Origin: Anabaena lutea FACHB-196
Lineage (GTDB): Bacteria > Cyanobacteriota > Cyanobacteriia > Cyanobacteriales > Nostocaceae
DNA length: 64,000 nt
Reading direction: 5' to 3'
Assembly: GCF_014698305.1 (NCBI RefSeq)
Contig: NZ_JACJST010000021.1
Span: 45,374 to 109,373 of the forward strand
Below, in pieces: positions 24,388-33,427 of this stretch (position 1 is its first letter; every line of letters starts with the position of its first letter). The position numbers and the translations under genes were made by a program. Under the pieces are notes generated by a model. It worked only from the letters and a program-made list of their open reading frames with translations. It searched no databases and was not told where the DNA came from.

Positions 24388-25802
24388 AACAGCAGGATTA
24401 TAGTTAGACTCATCACACCAACTAAATGTTCAAATTCCTCAAATACACGGGGTAGATATATTGCTAACCGTTTGAAAATCAAATGATATGCTAACCAGCC
24501 TACAGAGATAGTAATAATCGCTTTGATCATATCAGCAACGTTATAAGCCTGGAAATAGACAACATTTGCCACAACTAAACCAGTGAGTAAGAATATTACT
24601 GCTAACCAAAAACCGGGTTTTGCTTTTTGTTCTTCGTCTTTTTTATGGGGTAAAAAGATAAATTTAGCAAAGGATATAGCCGTGCCTACGGCAGCAATAT
24701 TCATGGCTATAACTTGCCAAGATTCTATATTTTTTATGGTTAAAACTTTTGCTCCAAAACCTGCCAACAAAGGAAAACCAGAAATTGATAAACTAGCTAT
24801 AACTAAGGGTATCCAAATGGTTGTATTAATAGGTTTATATTGCAGTTCTTTAAAATTGCGACTGGGTAAAGAACCCGCAGTCAAAAATAAAGATGATTTG
24901 ACTAATCCATGTGTGAGTGTATAAAACCCTCCTACCGCTGGTGCAGCCAAAATAAAGCCTAATTGGGAAATAGTATGAAAAGCCAACATCCGTTTTGTAT
25001 CTTTTTCTAAAACGGCATAGGATACACCCATCAACGCCGTTCCTACACCAAAAATTCTGACTATCAAATCAATTTCTTCAGAAATGCCAGCACAACGCAA
25101 CAAAGGTAAAACACTGGCTTTAACGACAATACCTGAAAGCAACGCAGAAACTGGCGTTTCCGATTCTGAATGTGTTAAAGGTAGCCATAAACCGGATACA
25201 AAAATTCCCGCTTTAATTAATAGTCCTAGAAAAATTAATGCTAATGCTTCTGGTGGTGATCCCTTTAAACCTGCAAAACTAAAAGAATGATGTGTTTGAT
25301 AAACTAGCACTGCACCAACCAGGTAAAACAACATGGCAGTGTTGCTAATAAATAGATAGCGTAAACCTACCCAAATTGAGCGATCGCTGCGAGGATAAGC
25401 AATTAATAAAAAAGCTGCAATCCCGCTGACTTCTAAAGCTACATATAAACTCATGAAATCTGCACAGATAAAAGCAGCATTTAAACTACCATGAACAATA
25501 ATAGTTTGGGCAAAGAAAAAAGCTGTTTTATCACTATTCCAACAGTAAATAATTACCGCAGCTGTAACCAGGGCATTTGTTAAAATAAAGTAGCTGCTTA
25601 ACTGATCAGCTACTAATGTGATCCCAAAACTATCAAGTAAATTCAGTTTTATAGGTGATGGTTCTAGAAATAGTTGCACTGCATAAGCAGCAGAAGCAAT
25701 AGCCCCCCAAAGTGTCAAATGCCGGTTAAGTTTGGGGACTAAAAAAATGAGGAACCCTAGAAAAAATGGAATCGCAACCCAAGCAATGGTAATAGTATTC
25801 AT
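24369..25802 (-). CDS. mrpD: Mrp antiporter subunit D (NuoM/NuoN-like proton channel)
   Basis: 477 aa, about 14 transmembrane helices, proton-conducting transporter family. VALEVSGIAAFLLIAYPR contains the key membrane Glu of TM5, and FVSGLWLPLTHSESETPVSALLSGIVVKASVLPLLR and KRMLAFHTISQLGFILAA are the conserved Lys/His regions of antiporter-like subunits. Only one D-type gene is present. It overlaps mrpC by 4 bp (ATGA). Confidence 0.92.
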   Translation of the reverse strand: MNTITIAWVAIPFFLGFLIFLVPKLNRHLTLWGAIASAAYAVQLFLEPSPIKLNLLDSFGITLVADQLSSYFILTNALVTAAVIIYCWNSDKTAFFFAQTIIVHGSLNAAFICADFMSLYVALEVSGIAAFLLIAYPRSDRSIWVGLRYLFISNTAMLFYLVGAVLVYQTHHSFSFAGLKGSPPEALALIFLGLLIKAGIFVSGLWLPLTHSESETPVSALLSGIVVKASVLPLLRCAGISEEIDLIVRIFGVGTALMGVSYAVLEKDTKRMLAFHTISQLGFILAAPAVGGFYTLTHGLVKSSLFLTAGSLPSRNFKELQYKPINTTIWIPLVIASLSISGFPLLAGFGAKVLTIKNIESWQVIAMNIAAVGTAISFAKFIFLPHKKDEEQKAKPGFWLAVIFLLTGLVVANVVYFQAYNVADMIKAIITISVGWLAYHLIFKRLAIYLPRVFEEFEHLVGVMSLTIILLFWMALA

Positions 25803-26134
25803 GGCGTGTTATTTTTCTCAATCTCGCTGCTTTCTAATGTGGGATTATCCTTTGCTAATTTCATGACACCAACAAGCATCAAAGCCTGAATCGAAAAACC
25901 GATGACTATCGCTGTTAAAATTACTGCTTGGGGAACGGGATCGGCATAAGCAGCTTTTTTTACCTCGGAAATAATGGGAGTAAATAAACCCTCTCGTGAT
26001 GCAATTAGTACATAAAAGGCAATTACCCCCGTACTCATCACATCCATTGAGACAATCTTCATTACCAGGTTTTTTTTGAGAATGATGCCGAAAAAACCGC
26101 ACAGTATTGTTGCTAGTACGCACGCTTCTAACAC
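25799..26134 (-). CDS. mrpC: Mrp antiporter subunit C (NuoK-like)
   Basis: 111 aa with three helices. ILCGFFGIILKKNLVMKIVSMDVMSTGVIAFYVLIA and DPVPQAVILTAIVIGFSIQALMLVGVMKLA match MnhC/NuoK (D-P-x-P-Q-A-x-x-L-T-A-I-V-I signature). First gene of the operon; the 185-bp region upstream carries palindromes and a Fur-like box. Confidence 0.92.
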   Translation of the reverse strand: MLEACVLATILCGFFGIILKKNLVMKIVSMDVMSTGVIAFYVLIASREGLFTPIISEVKKAAYADPVPQAVILTAIVIGFSIQALMLVGVMKLAKDNPTLESSEIEKNNTP

Positions 26135-26242
26135 GGGAATTGCCTATTGAATAAGGGATAGAGAATATATACCCGACTTGTTTAAGCAGCCGGGGAACTG
26201 GGGATTAATTTTTTGTACTTATTTAAAGTGTTAAATTATTAT

Positions 26243-26307
26243 TAGCACGAATCTTTAGTGCTAATTACAGAAAAGCACTAAATTATTCTAATGATAATCA
26301 TAATTAC
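26243..26307. promoter_or_regulatory. Palindrome cluster and Fur-box-like sequence
   Basis: TTAGCAC and GTGCTAA (about 26243-26265, 9-bp spacer), then TTTAGTGCT paired with AAGCACTAAA a few bases on. AATGATAATCAT (26290-26301) matches 12 consecutive central bases of the 19-bp Fur box and about 15 of 19 overall. It lies between the divergent mrpC and AAA-ATPase genes and is a candidate operator for one or both. Confidence 0.45.
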
Positions 26308-26319
26308 ACTTAATGATTT

Positions 26320-27447
26320 ATGTTTTCCCTAACTGTGCCAACTACAACCAGAGACGAGAAACCCGTGAACTTGGATTTATCTACTTCTTTACAGTTAATT
26401 GGGCGTTCCCTGGAATTTCAACGTATTGTAGAAATACTTGCCCAGGATGGTGATTTGCTGATTACTGGAGTACCTGGAAGTGGAAGACGGACTTTAGTCA
26501 GGGTTGCAGCGCAGGAAGTTGGTGCTGTTGTCTTGGAAATAGACTGCATTCGTGCTACAGATGGGGAGAGATTTGTGCAATTATTAGCAGAAGCAATTAG
26601 CCAAAACTGGGAAGCAAAAAAAATTGAAAATTGGGTGAACCAAACTGCAAGTGAGTTTTTTATATTCACTACAGAAAGTAAAATTAAATTATTGCGTTCT
26701 CTGAATCAAAAACAACTATGGCAAGCATTTATTATTTTACTGGAACTATTGCAAATTATGGCTGCTGATTTAGATCAGCGAATAGTTTTAATTTTACAGA
26801 GTTTTCCTCATATTCGTTCTTGGGATCGTAATAGTTTATGGGAATCAACTTTTAGACAAGAAGTTAAAGCCCATCCTCATGTTAGTTATGTTTTGCTGGC
26901 GACAATTGGGGAGACAAGCAACCATCAATATGACAATAACTATCCGATAGAAACAATTCAATTAGCTCCTTTAGCCAAGGATGTTTTAGCATTGTGGGCA
27001 AGAGAAGTTTTGCATACAGAAAATCTTAAATTTGATTCTCGCTCTAGAGCATTACAAATCTTCTTAGATGCAGTCCAAGGAAACATTGGCGATGCGATGG
27101 CATTAATTCGCCGATTGTTAACTTTGCCTCATCTTCAAGGGTTAATTACTGAACAAGAAGTACAGCAGGTAATTGAAGGAATGCTCAAAGATTTATCTAT
27201 AACGTATGAATCTTTATTGATGTTACTTCCTGCTAGTCAAATACATCTTTTAGAATGTTTGGCAGTTGATCCTACAGATAAACCACAAAGTAAAGAATAT
27301 ATTCAAAAACATGGACTTTCTCGAGGTGGTAGTTTGCAAGGTGCTTTAACTGGTTTACAACACAAAGGTTTAATTTATAGTGCTGAACAGGGTTATCGGT
27401 TGGCTTTACCTTTATTGGCTTTGTGGCTAAAACAACGGTTGAGTTGA
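26320..27447 (+). CDS. AAA-type ATPase with C-terminal winged-helix
   Basis: 375 aa. LLITGVPGSGRRTLVRV (residues 46-62) is the Walker A P-loop, a hydrophobic RIVLILQSFPHI strand stands in for Walker B, and the C-terminal ~80 residues (SKEYIQKHGLSRGGSLQGALTGLQHKGLI) look like a winged helix. This resembles the archaeal-type ATPase/MNS signalling ATPases. Divergent from the Mrp operon. The role is unknown, perhaps regulatory. Confidence 0.7.
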   Translation: MFSLTVPTTTRDEKPVNLDLSTSLQLIGRSLEFQRIVEILAQDGDLLITGVPGSGRRTLVRVAAQEVGAVVLEIDCIRATDGERFVQLLAEAISQNWEAKKIENWVNQTASEFFIFTTESKIKLLRSLNQKQLWQAFIILLELLQIMAADLDQRIVLILQSFPHIRSWDRNSLWESTFRQEVKAHPHVSYVLLATIGETSNHQYDNNYPIETIQLAPLAKDVLALWAREVLHTENLKFDSRSRALQIFLDAVQGNIGDAMALIRRLLTLPHLQGLITEQEVQQVIEGMLKDLSITYESLLMLLPASQIHLLECLAVDPTDKPQSKEYIQKHGLSRGGSLQGALTGLQHKGLIYSAEQGYRLALPLLALWLKQRLS

Positions 27448-27993
27448 AGTCGGAATCAGGATTTTCAGGATTTAACCATTGAATTTGTACACTTGGTTAG
27501 CTCAACTTAAAATGCGGTTAAAGTGATCGCTAAAGGTAATGTCACAGAAAATTCCCACAAAAATTTATAGCGACAATGGCCGCTAGGCAATACAAACCAA
27601 GCAGTTTCAAACTTTTGCTTGTTCTAGAGAAGTTGATCTCGCAATTGCCAGACAATGATTCGATTATAAGTGAATCATGGGACTTCATCTTGAAAAGTAG
27701 TGTTTTTTTACAAATTCATAACAGAGTTATAGCAACGGACAGGGCGGTTAGGACACCAAGTCATTATCAAACCTAGACACCAAGCCAGTTTTACTCCTGA
27801 ACCGGAGGTCTGCGAAGCGTCTCCTGAACCGGAGGTCTGCGAAGCGTCTCCTGACTCCTGAATTCTGCTGTATCTATTCATTCATGCACAAAATAAATTA
27901 GGAGCGATCGCAACCTGGAAATATTGCGTAGCAAAACCTAAAAAGAAAACATCCTGATTCATTTCAACTCAACTCACGAATTTTGATCACACA
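27448..27993. other. Intergenic region with repeats
   Basis: Holds the dispersed repeat at 27775-27875, including a 25-bp unit beginning CCGGAGGTCTGCGAAG present twice in tandem. A 66-codon frame (27576-27776) has no Shine-Dalgarno sequence and no recognised content. Otherwise nothing is seen. Confidence 0.5.
27775..27875. repeat. Dispersed repeat with tandem CCGGAGGTCTGCGAAG units
   Basis: Left end ACACCAAGCCAGTTTTACTC is as at 14575, and the right end is CTGACTCCTGAATTCTGCTG. The unit GAACCGGAGGTCTGCGAAGC occurs twice in tandem. A related stretch is at 29170-29218. Confidence 0.6.
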
Positions 27994-28881
27994 ATGGCTA
28001 AAACACCTTTATTTTTAAGAAATACTTGGTACTATGCATTACCGAGTAAGCAACTAAAACCTGGACAAATACTTGCAAAAACCCTCTTAAACGAGTTAAT
28101 AGTTTTTAGTCGCGATCGCTCAGGAACAGTCTTTGCCAAGCTAAATGAAACAAAAAGTTATCCAATACAAGAGGCGCAAGGAAATATTTGGATTTATATG
28201 TCCAATGATGAGACTTCTTTAATACTAGAAGACATCCCCAGAATCCCTAACTTTGGTGACCAATCCCACCAAGCGCTTGAGTCCATCCGCCTTCCCTGTG
28301 ATGTTGATCACGCCGTAGTAGGATTAATCGATCCTGCTCATATTGCTTTCGTTCACCAGGCGTGGTGGTGGCGTTCCCCAGCAACACTAAAGGAGGTAGT
28401 CAAAACCTTTGACCCATCTTTATACGGTTTTACTATGCGAAAGCATCAACTAGAGCAACAAACCTTTTTCTATCGCTTGATTGGACCCAATCCACAGATC
28501 GAAATCTCATTCCGCTTACCGGGGATTCGGATTGAGAGTGTGTCTACTGAAAAACACATGGTCTATAATTTGACGGCAATTACTCCCATTTCCCAAACTG
28601 AGACCGAGGAAACAACAATGTTCTACACAACTTTACCTTGGTTTTCCATTCTTACGCCATTGTTGCTATGGTTTACACGGAGTTTTCTCAATCAAGATCG
28701 AGAAATTTTGCTTAAACAACAAATCGGTTTAAAACGTAATCCTCCCTTAACTTTAGTTGGAGATGCCGATGCTCAGGCGCGTTGGTATTATAGATTGAAA
28801 GCAGAATTTACTCGGTCTCAAATACAGGGGGGTTCTTTCGTTAACCCAATTAAAGAAAAGACACTTCGATGGCGTAGTTAG
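27994..28881 (+). CDS. Rieske-type oxygenase alpha subunit lacking the Rieske domain
   Basis: 295 aa. The N-terminus, FLRNTWYYALPSKQLKPGQ through TLLNELIVFSRDRSGTVFA (residues 7-48), is the start of an aromatic-ring-hydroxylating/PaO-like oxygenase. From residue 54, KSYPIQEAQGNIWIYM is the stretch that normally follows the [2Fe-2S] domain. The C-x-H...C-x2-H ligand region expected between them is missing in frame, leaving KLNET. The catalytic non-haem iron site, D113-P-A-H116-x4-H121, is intact. Without its Rieske cluster it cannot receive electrons in the normal way, so it is either inactive or repurposed. Confidence 0.8.
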   Translation: MAKTPLFLRNTWYYALPSKQLKPGQILAKTLLNELIVFSRDRSGTVFAKLNETKSYPIQEAQGNIWIYMSNDETSLILEDIPRIPNFGDQSHQALESIRLPCDVDHAVVGLIDPAHIAFVHQAWWWRSPATLKEVVKTFDPSLYGFTMRKHQLEQQTFFYRLIGPNPQIEISFRLPGIRIESVSTEKHMVYNLTAITPISQTETEETTMFYTTLPWFSILTPLLLWFTRSFLNQDREILLKQQIGLKRNPPLTLVGDADAQARWYYRLKAEFTRSQIQGGSFVNPIKEKTLRWRS

Positions 28882-29257
28882 ATTTTAAGTAGGTAGGCGG
28901 AGGAAACCCGAAGTATGTAATTCATAATTCGTAATTCGTAATTCGTAATAATACCGACCGCAGGCTACGCTAACGTAATTAAGTTTTGCAACAGGGATTT
29001 AAACCCTACCGCAAAACTTGCCGCTTGATAGTTGCTATGAAACTTAAACCGTAAGTATTCATGATAGAGAATACATAAGTCAAGAGAATAAAGGCTTTTC
29101 GAGTCAACTTTGATGATTTTGAGAAAATATAACTTCTCTATATTCCTGATTTCATAAGCATTCTGAACAAAAGGTCTGCGAAGCGTCTCCAGACTCCAGA
29201 CTCCAGACTCCTGAATTCTTACCTTAAACCTACGAAACTCGGTTAAAAAATTAAAAT
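28882..29257. other. Intergenic region between convergent genes
   Basis: Contains AATTCGT heptamer repeats (28918-28950), a palindromic AGGGATTTAAACCCT (about 28987-29001), and CCAGACT tandem units near 29190-29210. A minus-strand 98-codon frame overlaps these repeats and is not accepted. No RNA gene is seen. Confidence 0.5.
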
Positions 29258-30454
29258 TCATTCACTTACTTGAATATCTGGAGAGGAGATAGAAAATTTA
29301 TCAGCTTGCAATTTCACCCAAACAAAGAAAGGAATTGCCAGAAGTTGAGTCATTGAAGAAAAGACAACTAATAACATAATAGAGTGATCATATAAAATTC
29401 CTATCAAAGCACTACCCAAGAACCAAGATAAACCATAGCCAGTGCTGAAAATACCGTAAGCTGTAGCTCGTTTGTTTTTAGGAACCATACCAGCTACTGC
29501 CGCTTTGAGAATTGATTCTTGCGCCCCCATACCAATGCCCCAAAATGCCATTCCTAAAAGAGCAAAACGCGCATCTCCAAAAAATACCAAAGGTGCAAAC
29601 AAAGATGAAATAAAAGCCGCAATTATCAAAATAGAAATACCAATCTTGTCAAAGAAATATCCAAATATAAGTGCTGCTATAGCATCTACTCCCATTGCCC
29701 AAGCATAAAATAAAGGAATTGTTTGCCCAGAAGCAATTTCTCCCTTTTGAAAATGAAAAGCAATTAGTGGAAAGTCCGCATATCCAGCCGCAATAATTGC
29801 CACCGCACCCAAATAAATCCAAAATATGCTTGGCAATTTTTCTCCTTCATTTGCCACAGTTTCTACTTCAAAATCACTGGGATTTGGATACAGAAATTGC
29901 AAAATCAACAATACAATTAATCCTAATACCGCAGGCACAATTAAAACTGTAAATGCATTGCGATATTCTCCCTGGAAATAAACCATTGCAGCTACAGCCA
30001 AAGGCCCCATAACTGCACCTGTTTGATCCATTGCTTCATGTAAACCAAAGCCAAAACCACTGCCAATTCGACTCACACCATGAGACAGCAGGGCATCTCG
30101 TGGGGGAGTACGCACCGCTTTACCCGTGCGTTCAGCCATCATCAAACCTGCGGCTACTTCCCATCTTCCTGCTAAAGCTAAAAATGGTACAACTGCGGTA
30201 TTCAAAATGTAACCTAAAGTTGTGATTCCCCAGTATTTACCTGTTTTGTCACTAAGATAACCAATAACTAAGCGGAAGCCATAACCAATTAGTTCACCAA
30301 AGCCAGCTACTAGACCCACCACAGTGCCATTAGCTCCCAAAACCTCTAAATAAGCCCCCGTAATGCTACGCGCCCCTTCATAAGTAGCATCGGCACAAAG
30401 GCTAACAAACCCAAGCAAAATCACAAACTTCAAAGCAGCAGCTTTTTGTGACAT
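29258..30454 (-). CDS. MFS transporter
   Basis: 398 aa, 12 predicted helices. FVILLGFVSLCADATYEGARSITGAYLEVLGANGTVVGLVAGFGELIGYGFRLVIGYLSDKTGKYW holds the MFS signature loop (GYLSDKTGK), and MAERTGKAVRTPPRDALLSHG is the cytoplasmic loop after TM4. The substrate is not predictable. Monocistronic, with queD 112 bp upstream on the same strand. Confidence 0.85.
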   Translation of the reverse strand: MSQKAAALKFVILLGFVSLCADATYEGARSITGAYLEVLGANGTVVGLVAGFGELIGYGFRLVIGYLSDKTGKYWGITTLGYILNTAVVPFLALAGRWEVAAGLMMAERTGKAVRTPPRDALLSHGVSRIGSGFGFGLHEAMDQTGAVMGPLAVAAMVYFQGEYRNAFTVLIVPAVLGLIVLLILQFLYPNPSDFEVETVANEGEKLPSIFWIYLGAVAIIAAGYADFPLIAFHFQKGEIASGQTIPLFYAWAMGVDAIAALIFGYFFDKIGISILIIAAFISSLFAPLVFFGDARFALLGMAFWGIGMGAQESILKAAVAGMVPKNKRATAYGIFSTGYGLSWFLGSALIGILYDHSIMLLVVFSSMTQLLAIPFFVWVKLQADKFSISSPDIQVSE

Positions 30455-30566
30455 AACCCCTATCTTTTAATTACTACCTCAGCAATTAAAACACGGGATA
30501 CGACGAAAAAAGGGTTAGCTTTGAGCTTTCTCAGGTACAAATTACGAATTAATTACGAATTACGAA

Positions 30567-30959
30567 TTATTCATCATCCTCATACTCTACCCAAGAATTA
30601 GGAGTTTCTGATACTGCAACCTTGAGTTTTACATCTGCTGGTAATCGCTTTTTGGTTTCATCATAAATATATTTAGCAATCATCTCAGCAGTTGTTTCAT
30701 ATTCAGGTGGTAAAACTTCATTGAGAACACAATGATCTAGTCCTCCCTGAGTCACATCTTTTTTAGCCCAACGTAAGCTTCTAAAATCAGCAACCATAAC
30801 TGGGTGCGGACAGTATTCAGAAGAATGCAACTGTGATGAGTTTGCTTCTATTTTGACTTTATAAGTATGACCGTGCATTCTCCCACAAGGACCTTTATAG
30901 TCTTTTATGTAGTGGGCGCTATCAAACGTGAATTCTGTTAAGAGTTTCCATTTGGGCAT
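30567..30959 (-). CDS. queD: 6-carboxytetrahydropterin synthase (QueD/PTPS family)
   Basis: 130 aa. FDSAHYIKDYKGPCGRMHGHTYKVKIE carries the zinc-binding His residues and the catalytic Cys of the PTPS fold, and the C-terminal VAVSETPNSWVEYEDDE has the pterin-anchoring Glu. QueD converts dihydroneopterin triphosphate to 6-carboxytetrahydropterin in queuosine/7-deazaguanine biosynthesis. Other que genes are not in the window. Confidence 0.92.
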   Translation of the reverse strand: MPKWKLLTEFTFDSAHYIKDYKGPCGRMHGHTYKVKIEANSSQLHSSEYCPHPVMVADFRSLRWAKKDVTQGGLDHCVLNEVLPPEYETTAEMIAKYIYDETKKRLPADVKLKVAVSETPNSWVEYEDDE

Positions 30960-31509
30960 CTTGATATCACCTCAAAGCCAATTTTTCAACCAAAACGTAT
31001 TGATCATAAAAAAGCAGTTACAGCAGAATCTATTAATATAATTACTCCTCAAATATTCACAATAAAAATGTACCTAACACAAGATTTAACTTTGAGAAAC
31101 TCTTTTATCAGAAGATCCAATAGTTTTGGCTACATAAGGGTAGGAAAAGCTTAACCTAAATTTGTACCAATGTTAACTCAATCTTTGCTCATACTGTATG
31201 TGTTAGTAAGAAGATTGTGACCAGAGAAGAATCAAATACAAGATATCTATCGGGCTATAGATGTATCATTTCCGTCCCCTCATTATCCAAAACAACATGG
31301 TAGTCCATCAACCGTTGGTGTTCAGTGTAATGAAAAAATAGAAATTCACCAAACTGCGACTTCTCTACCGAAATAGATTTTGAGCAGAAACAAGTAAAGC
31401 CGCTTGGATGTAGTAATTCAGGAATGCTTAACTACGCCATAACCTTGTTGGGTATGAATTTTGAATTCTTTTTTCTGTGAAATTTTTCCATCAAACTTAA
31501 GGAGTACAA
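30960..31509. other. Intergenic region without recognised gene
   Basis: 550 bp, AT-rich, between queD (leftward) and the His-box membrane protein (rightward). No repeat arrays, tRNA or convincing small ORF were seen. AAGGAG (31498-31503) precedes the ATG at 31510. Confidence 0.5.
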
Positions 31510-32025
31510 ATGCTTAAGGCTATCGCTGTTACTTGGTTATTACTGTTTTTTGGCGATTTCCTTTCGACTTTTTTTTACCATGTCCCTGAGCATGTTTTTG
31601 GTAGCCTCCACCTGACAACACACCACTCCTGGAAGAAGGACTTCCGCCACTACGCTATTCTAACATTTAATCCCCAAGTGCTTTTAGATGGAATCTTGGG
31701 CGCTCTACCGTACCTACTTGTAGCTGTCTTTCTGTGGTCGTTTTCTCCCATTGGTGTTGTCTGTGGTTTACTGTTTGGTCAGTTTCATGTATGGTGGCGA
31801 CACATCACATCTTTAGGGTGGAAAACTTCAAAACCTGTGACTTTTGTGTGTCGGTTGTTATTTATCACCACTCCTGAACAACACTGGCTACATCATCAAA
31901 AAACTAACCTAGGTTTCGGCGATATTTTTACATTCTTTGAGCAACCAGCAAAAACTTGGATGCGTTGGTTACGTTTATTTAGACTTCATGTGCGTGAGTC
32001 TTCGGTAACTCGCGTTTCTGGCTAG
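31510..32025 (+). CDS. Membrane protein with His-box clusters (fatty acid hydroxylase-like)
   Basis: 171 aa, about four helices. Histidine clusters H-x3-H (HVPEH), HLTTHHSWKKDFRH, QFHVWWRH and PEQHWLHHQ are placed like the diiron ligands of the fatty-acid hydroxylase/sterol desaturase superfamily, although the protein is shorter than usual (about 200-300 aa). AAGGAG precedes the ATG. It probably modifies a lipid or carotenoid; the substrate is unknown. Confidence 0.7.
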   Translation: MLKAIAVTWLLLFFGDFLSTFFYHVPEHVFGSLHLTTHHSWKKDFRHYAILTFNPQVLLDGILGALPYLLVAVFLWSFSPIGVVCGLLFGQFHVWWRHITSLGWKTSKPVTFVCRLLFITTPEQHWLHHQKTNLGFGDIFTFFEQPAKTWMRWLRLFRLHVRESSVTRVSG

Positions 32026-33427
32026 TAAATTGAGACTGGAGCAGTATATCTCAAAAATAGGCGTTGCTTAAAACAGGGATGAATTATTGAACCGCAAAGA
32101 CGCGTTCACGTTAGCGAAGCTTGGCGTTAGCCATAGTGTCCCGTAGGGATAGTACGCGACGAAGTGAGATTTTTTCGTTTACAAAAATTCAAAAACATCC
32201 CGCAAATATGCAACGCCCAAAAATAAATGCAAACACGAGGGGACATGGAGACGCTCTGGGATAGAGGTGAATCGACTGCACCTTTAATAGTTTTCAACTA
32301 CTTAAGAATCTCTGCGCCTGTCTTCCCAGAGAGAGGTCAAGAACTATCAATAGACGGATTGTAGAAGTCGGAAAAAGGGGAAGGGGGAAATGCTAAAGAT
32401 ATAAATTCTCGCCCTTTCCCCCTTTAACTTTTTACTAAAATTAAATAAAATTAAATAGAATTAAATATGCGTTAGTTGGAACCCTTGTAGAAACCTGACC
32501 TGGGTAGGGATACACGGCTCTACATTTTTCCCATCAGAGGTCTATTAGCTGAAAGCTGCTGTATCTTGACTCACATCAAAGAATGTATCAATAAAATAGT
32601 TTATATTTTTATAGGCAATACAGTCGTTTCTGAAGTAGAGAATTTCCAAGCAAATGAGTGATGAGGAATAAATATCAAAAAATACAAGAGAGGTTTAACC
32701 TGTATACAATCAGGTTGGGACAAGGCATAGGCTATTAATTCTCTTACCTAAACCCGTAAATACATCATAATTTTTCTTAGGTGTTTAATTTTATTCTCAG
32801 TGTTGAGTTCAGAAAAACTAGGTTAAAGTTACCACATAGGTAGATTTTGTTAAAATTGCTCCTGAATTAAAACAATAGGTTAGAAATTTTCACCGCAACC
32901 CAGACTCAAGCAAAGGGCGACTCATTCCCGAATGTCAATTTCTGGAAACATATAGCAATCCTAAATCATTCATGGAAAACCTGTTAAGAGTTACAGCACT
33001 TCTCGGTGTCATGAGGTACAAATATAGCAGTCAAGATACTTACACCACAAGAGTTTCATTATTCAGGCTTGTACCTGCTAACGGCGAAATCCGCTGTAAG
33101 AGTTACCTGTTAAAAGCTTTCACGAGTAAGTATGACTACGTCATGCCAGCTATCAACACGCAATTAACGAAGGCAGGAGGCAGGAGGCAGAAGGCCGTTT
33201 TTGTAACGGGGATTTATGCCCCGCTCCAAAAACTTTTCGCCTTAAAAGGCGAGGTTTTAGACCCGATTGTTTCGATAAAATTGCTATCTAGGTCAAATCT
33301 TATACACACACATAGCGAAAAAGTTTATGGATCAGCTTTTGGAGACAATATCCTCTGAAAATCAGGACTTATAAAATCCGTATTTTGGCAGGACAGATCA
33401 ATAGACATGAGAATTTAAGGAAGAGGT
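32026..33427. other. 1.4-kb non-coding, repeat-bearing region
   Basis: Includes Nostoc-type repeats (CGCGTTCACGTTAGCGAAGC and variants, about 32100-32165), a MITE half-end resembling that at 1501 (about 32990-33016), AGGAGGC tandem units (about 33174-33192) and GCCTTAAAAGGC-type palindromes (about 33238-33250). A 128-codon frame (32972-33358) runs through these repeats and is not accepted as a gene. Confidence 0.6.

Noticed and set aside
26243..26265. CIRCE element (HrcA operator)
   Set aside because: TTAGCAC and GTGCTAA are separated by only 9 bp; CIRCE has 13 bp between these heptamers and includes TC/GA next to them, and no chaperone gene is adjacent.
27576..27776. 66-codon ORF on the plus strand
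   Set aside because: No ribosome site or family resemblance, and the 3' end enters a dispersed repeat.
28965..29261. 98-codon ORF on the minus strand
   Set aside because: It overlaps dispersed repeats, has no Shine-Dalgarno sequence or recognised motif, and overlaps the end of the MFS gene.
32813..32847. A sixth copy of the dyad (AAAAACTA ... GTAGATTT)
   Set aside because: The spacer is 19 bp, the right arm ends TTT instead of TTA, and no credible gene follows.
32972..33358. 128-codon ORF on the plus strand
   Set aside because: It runs through a MITE half-end, AGGAGGC tandem units and GCCTTAAAAGGC palindromes; the composition is not protein-like.
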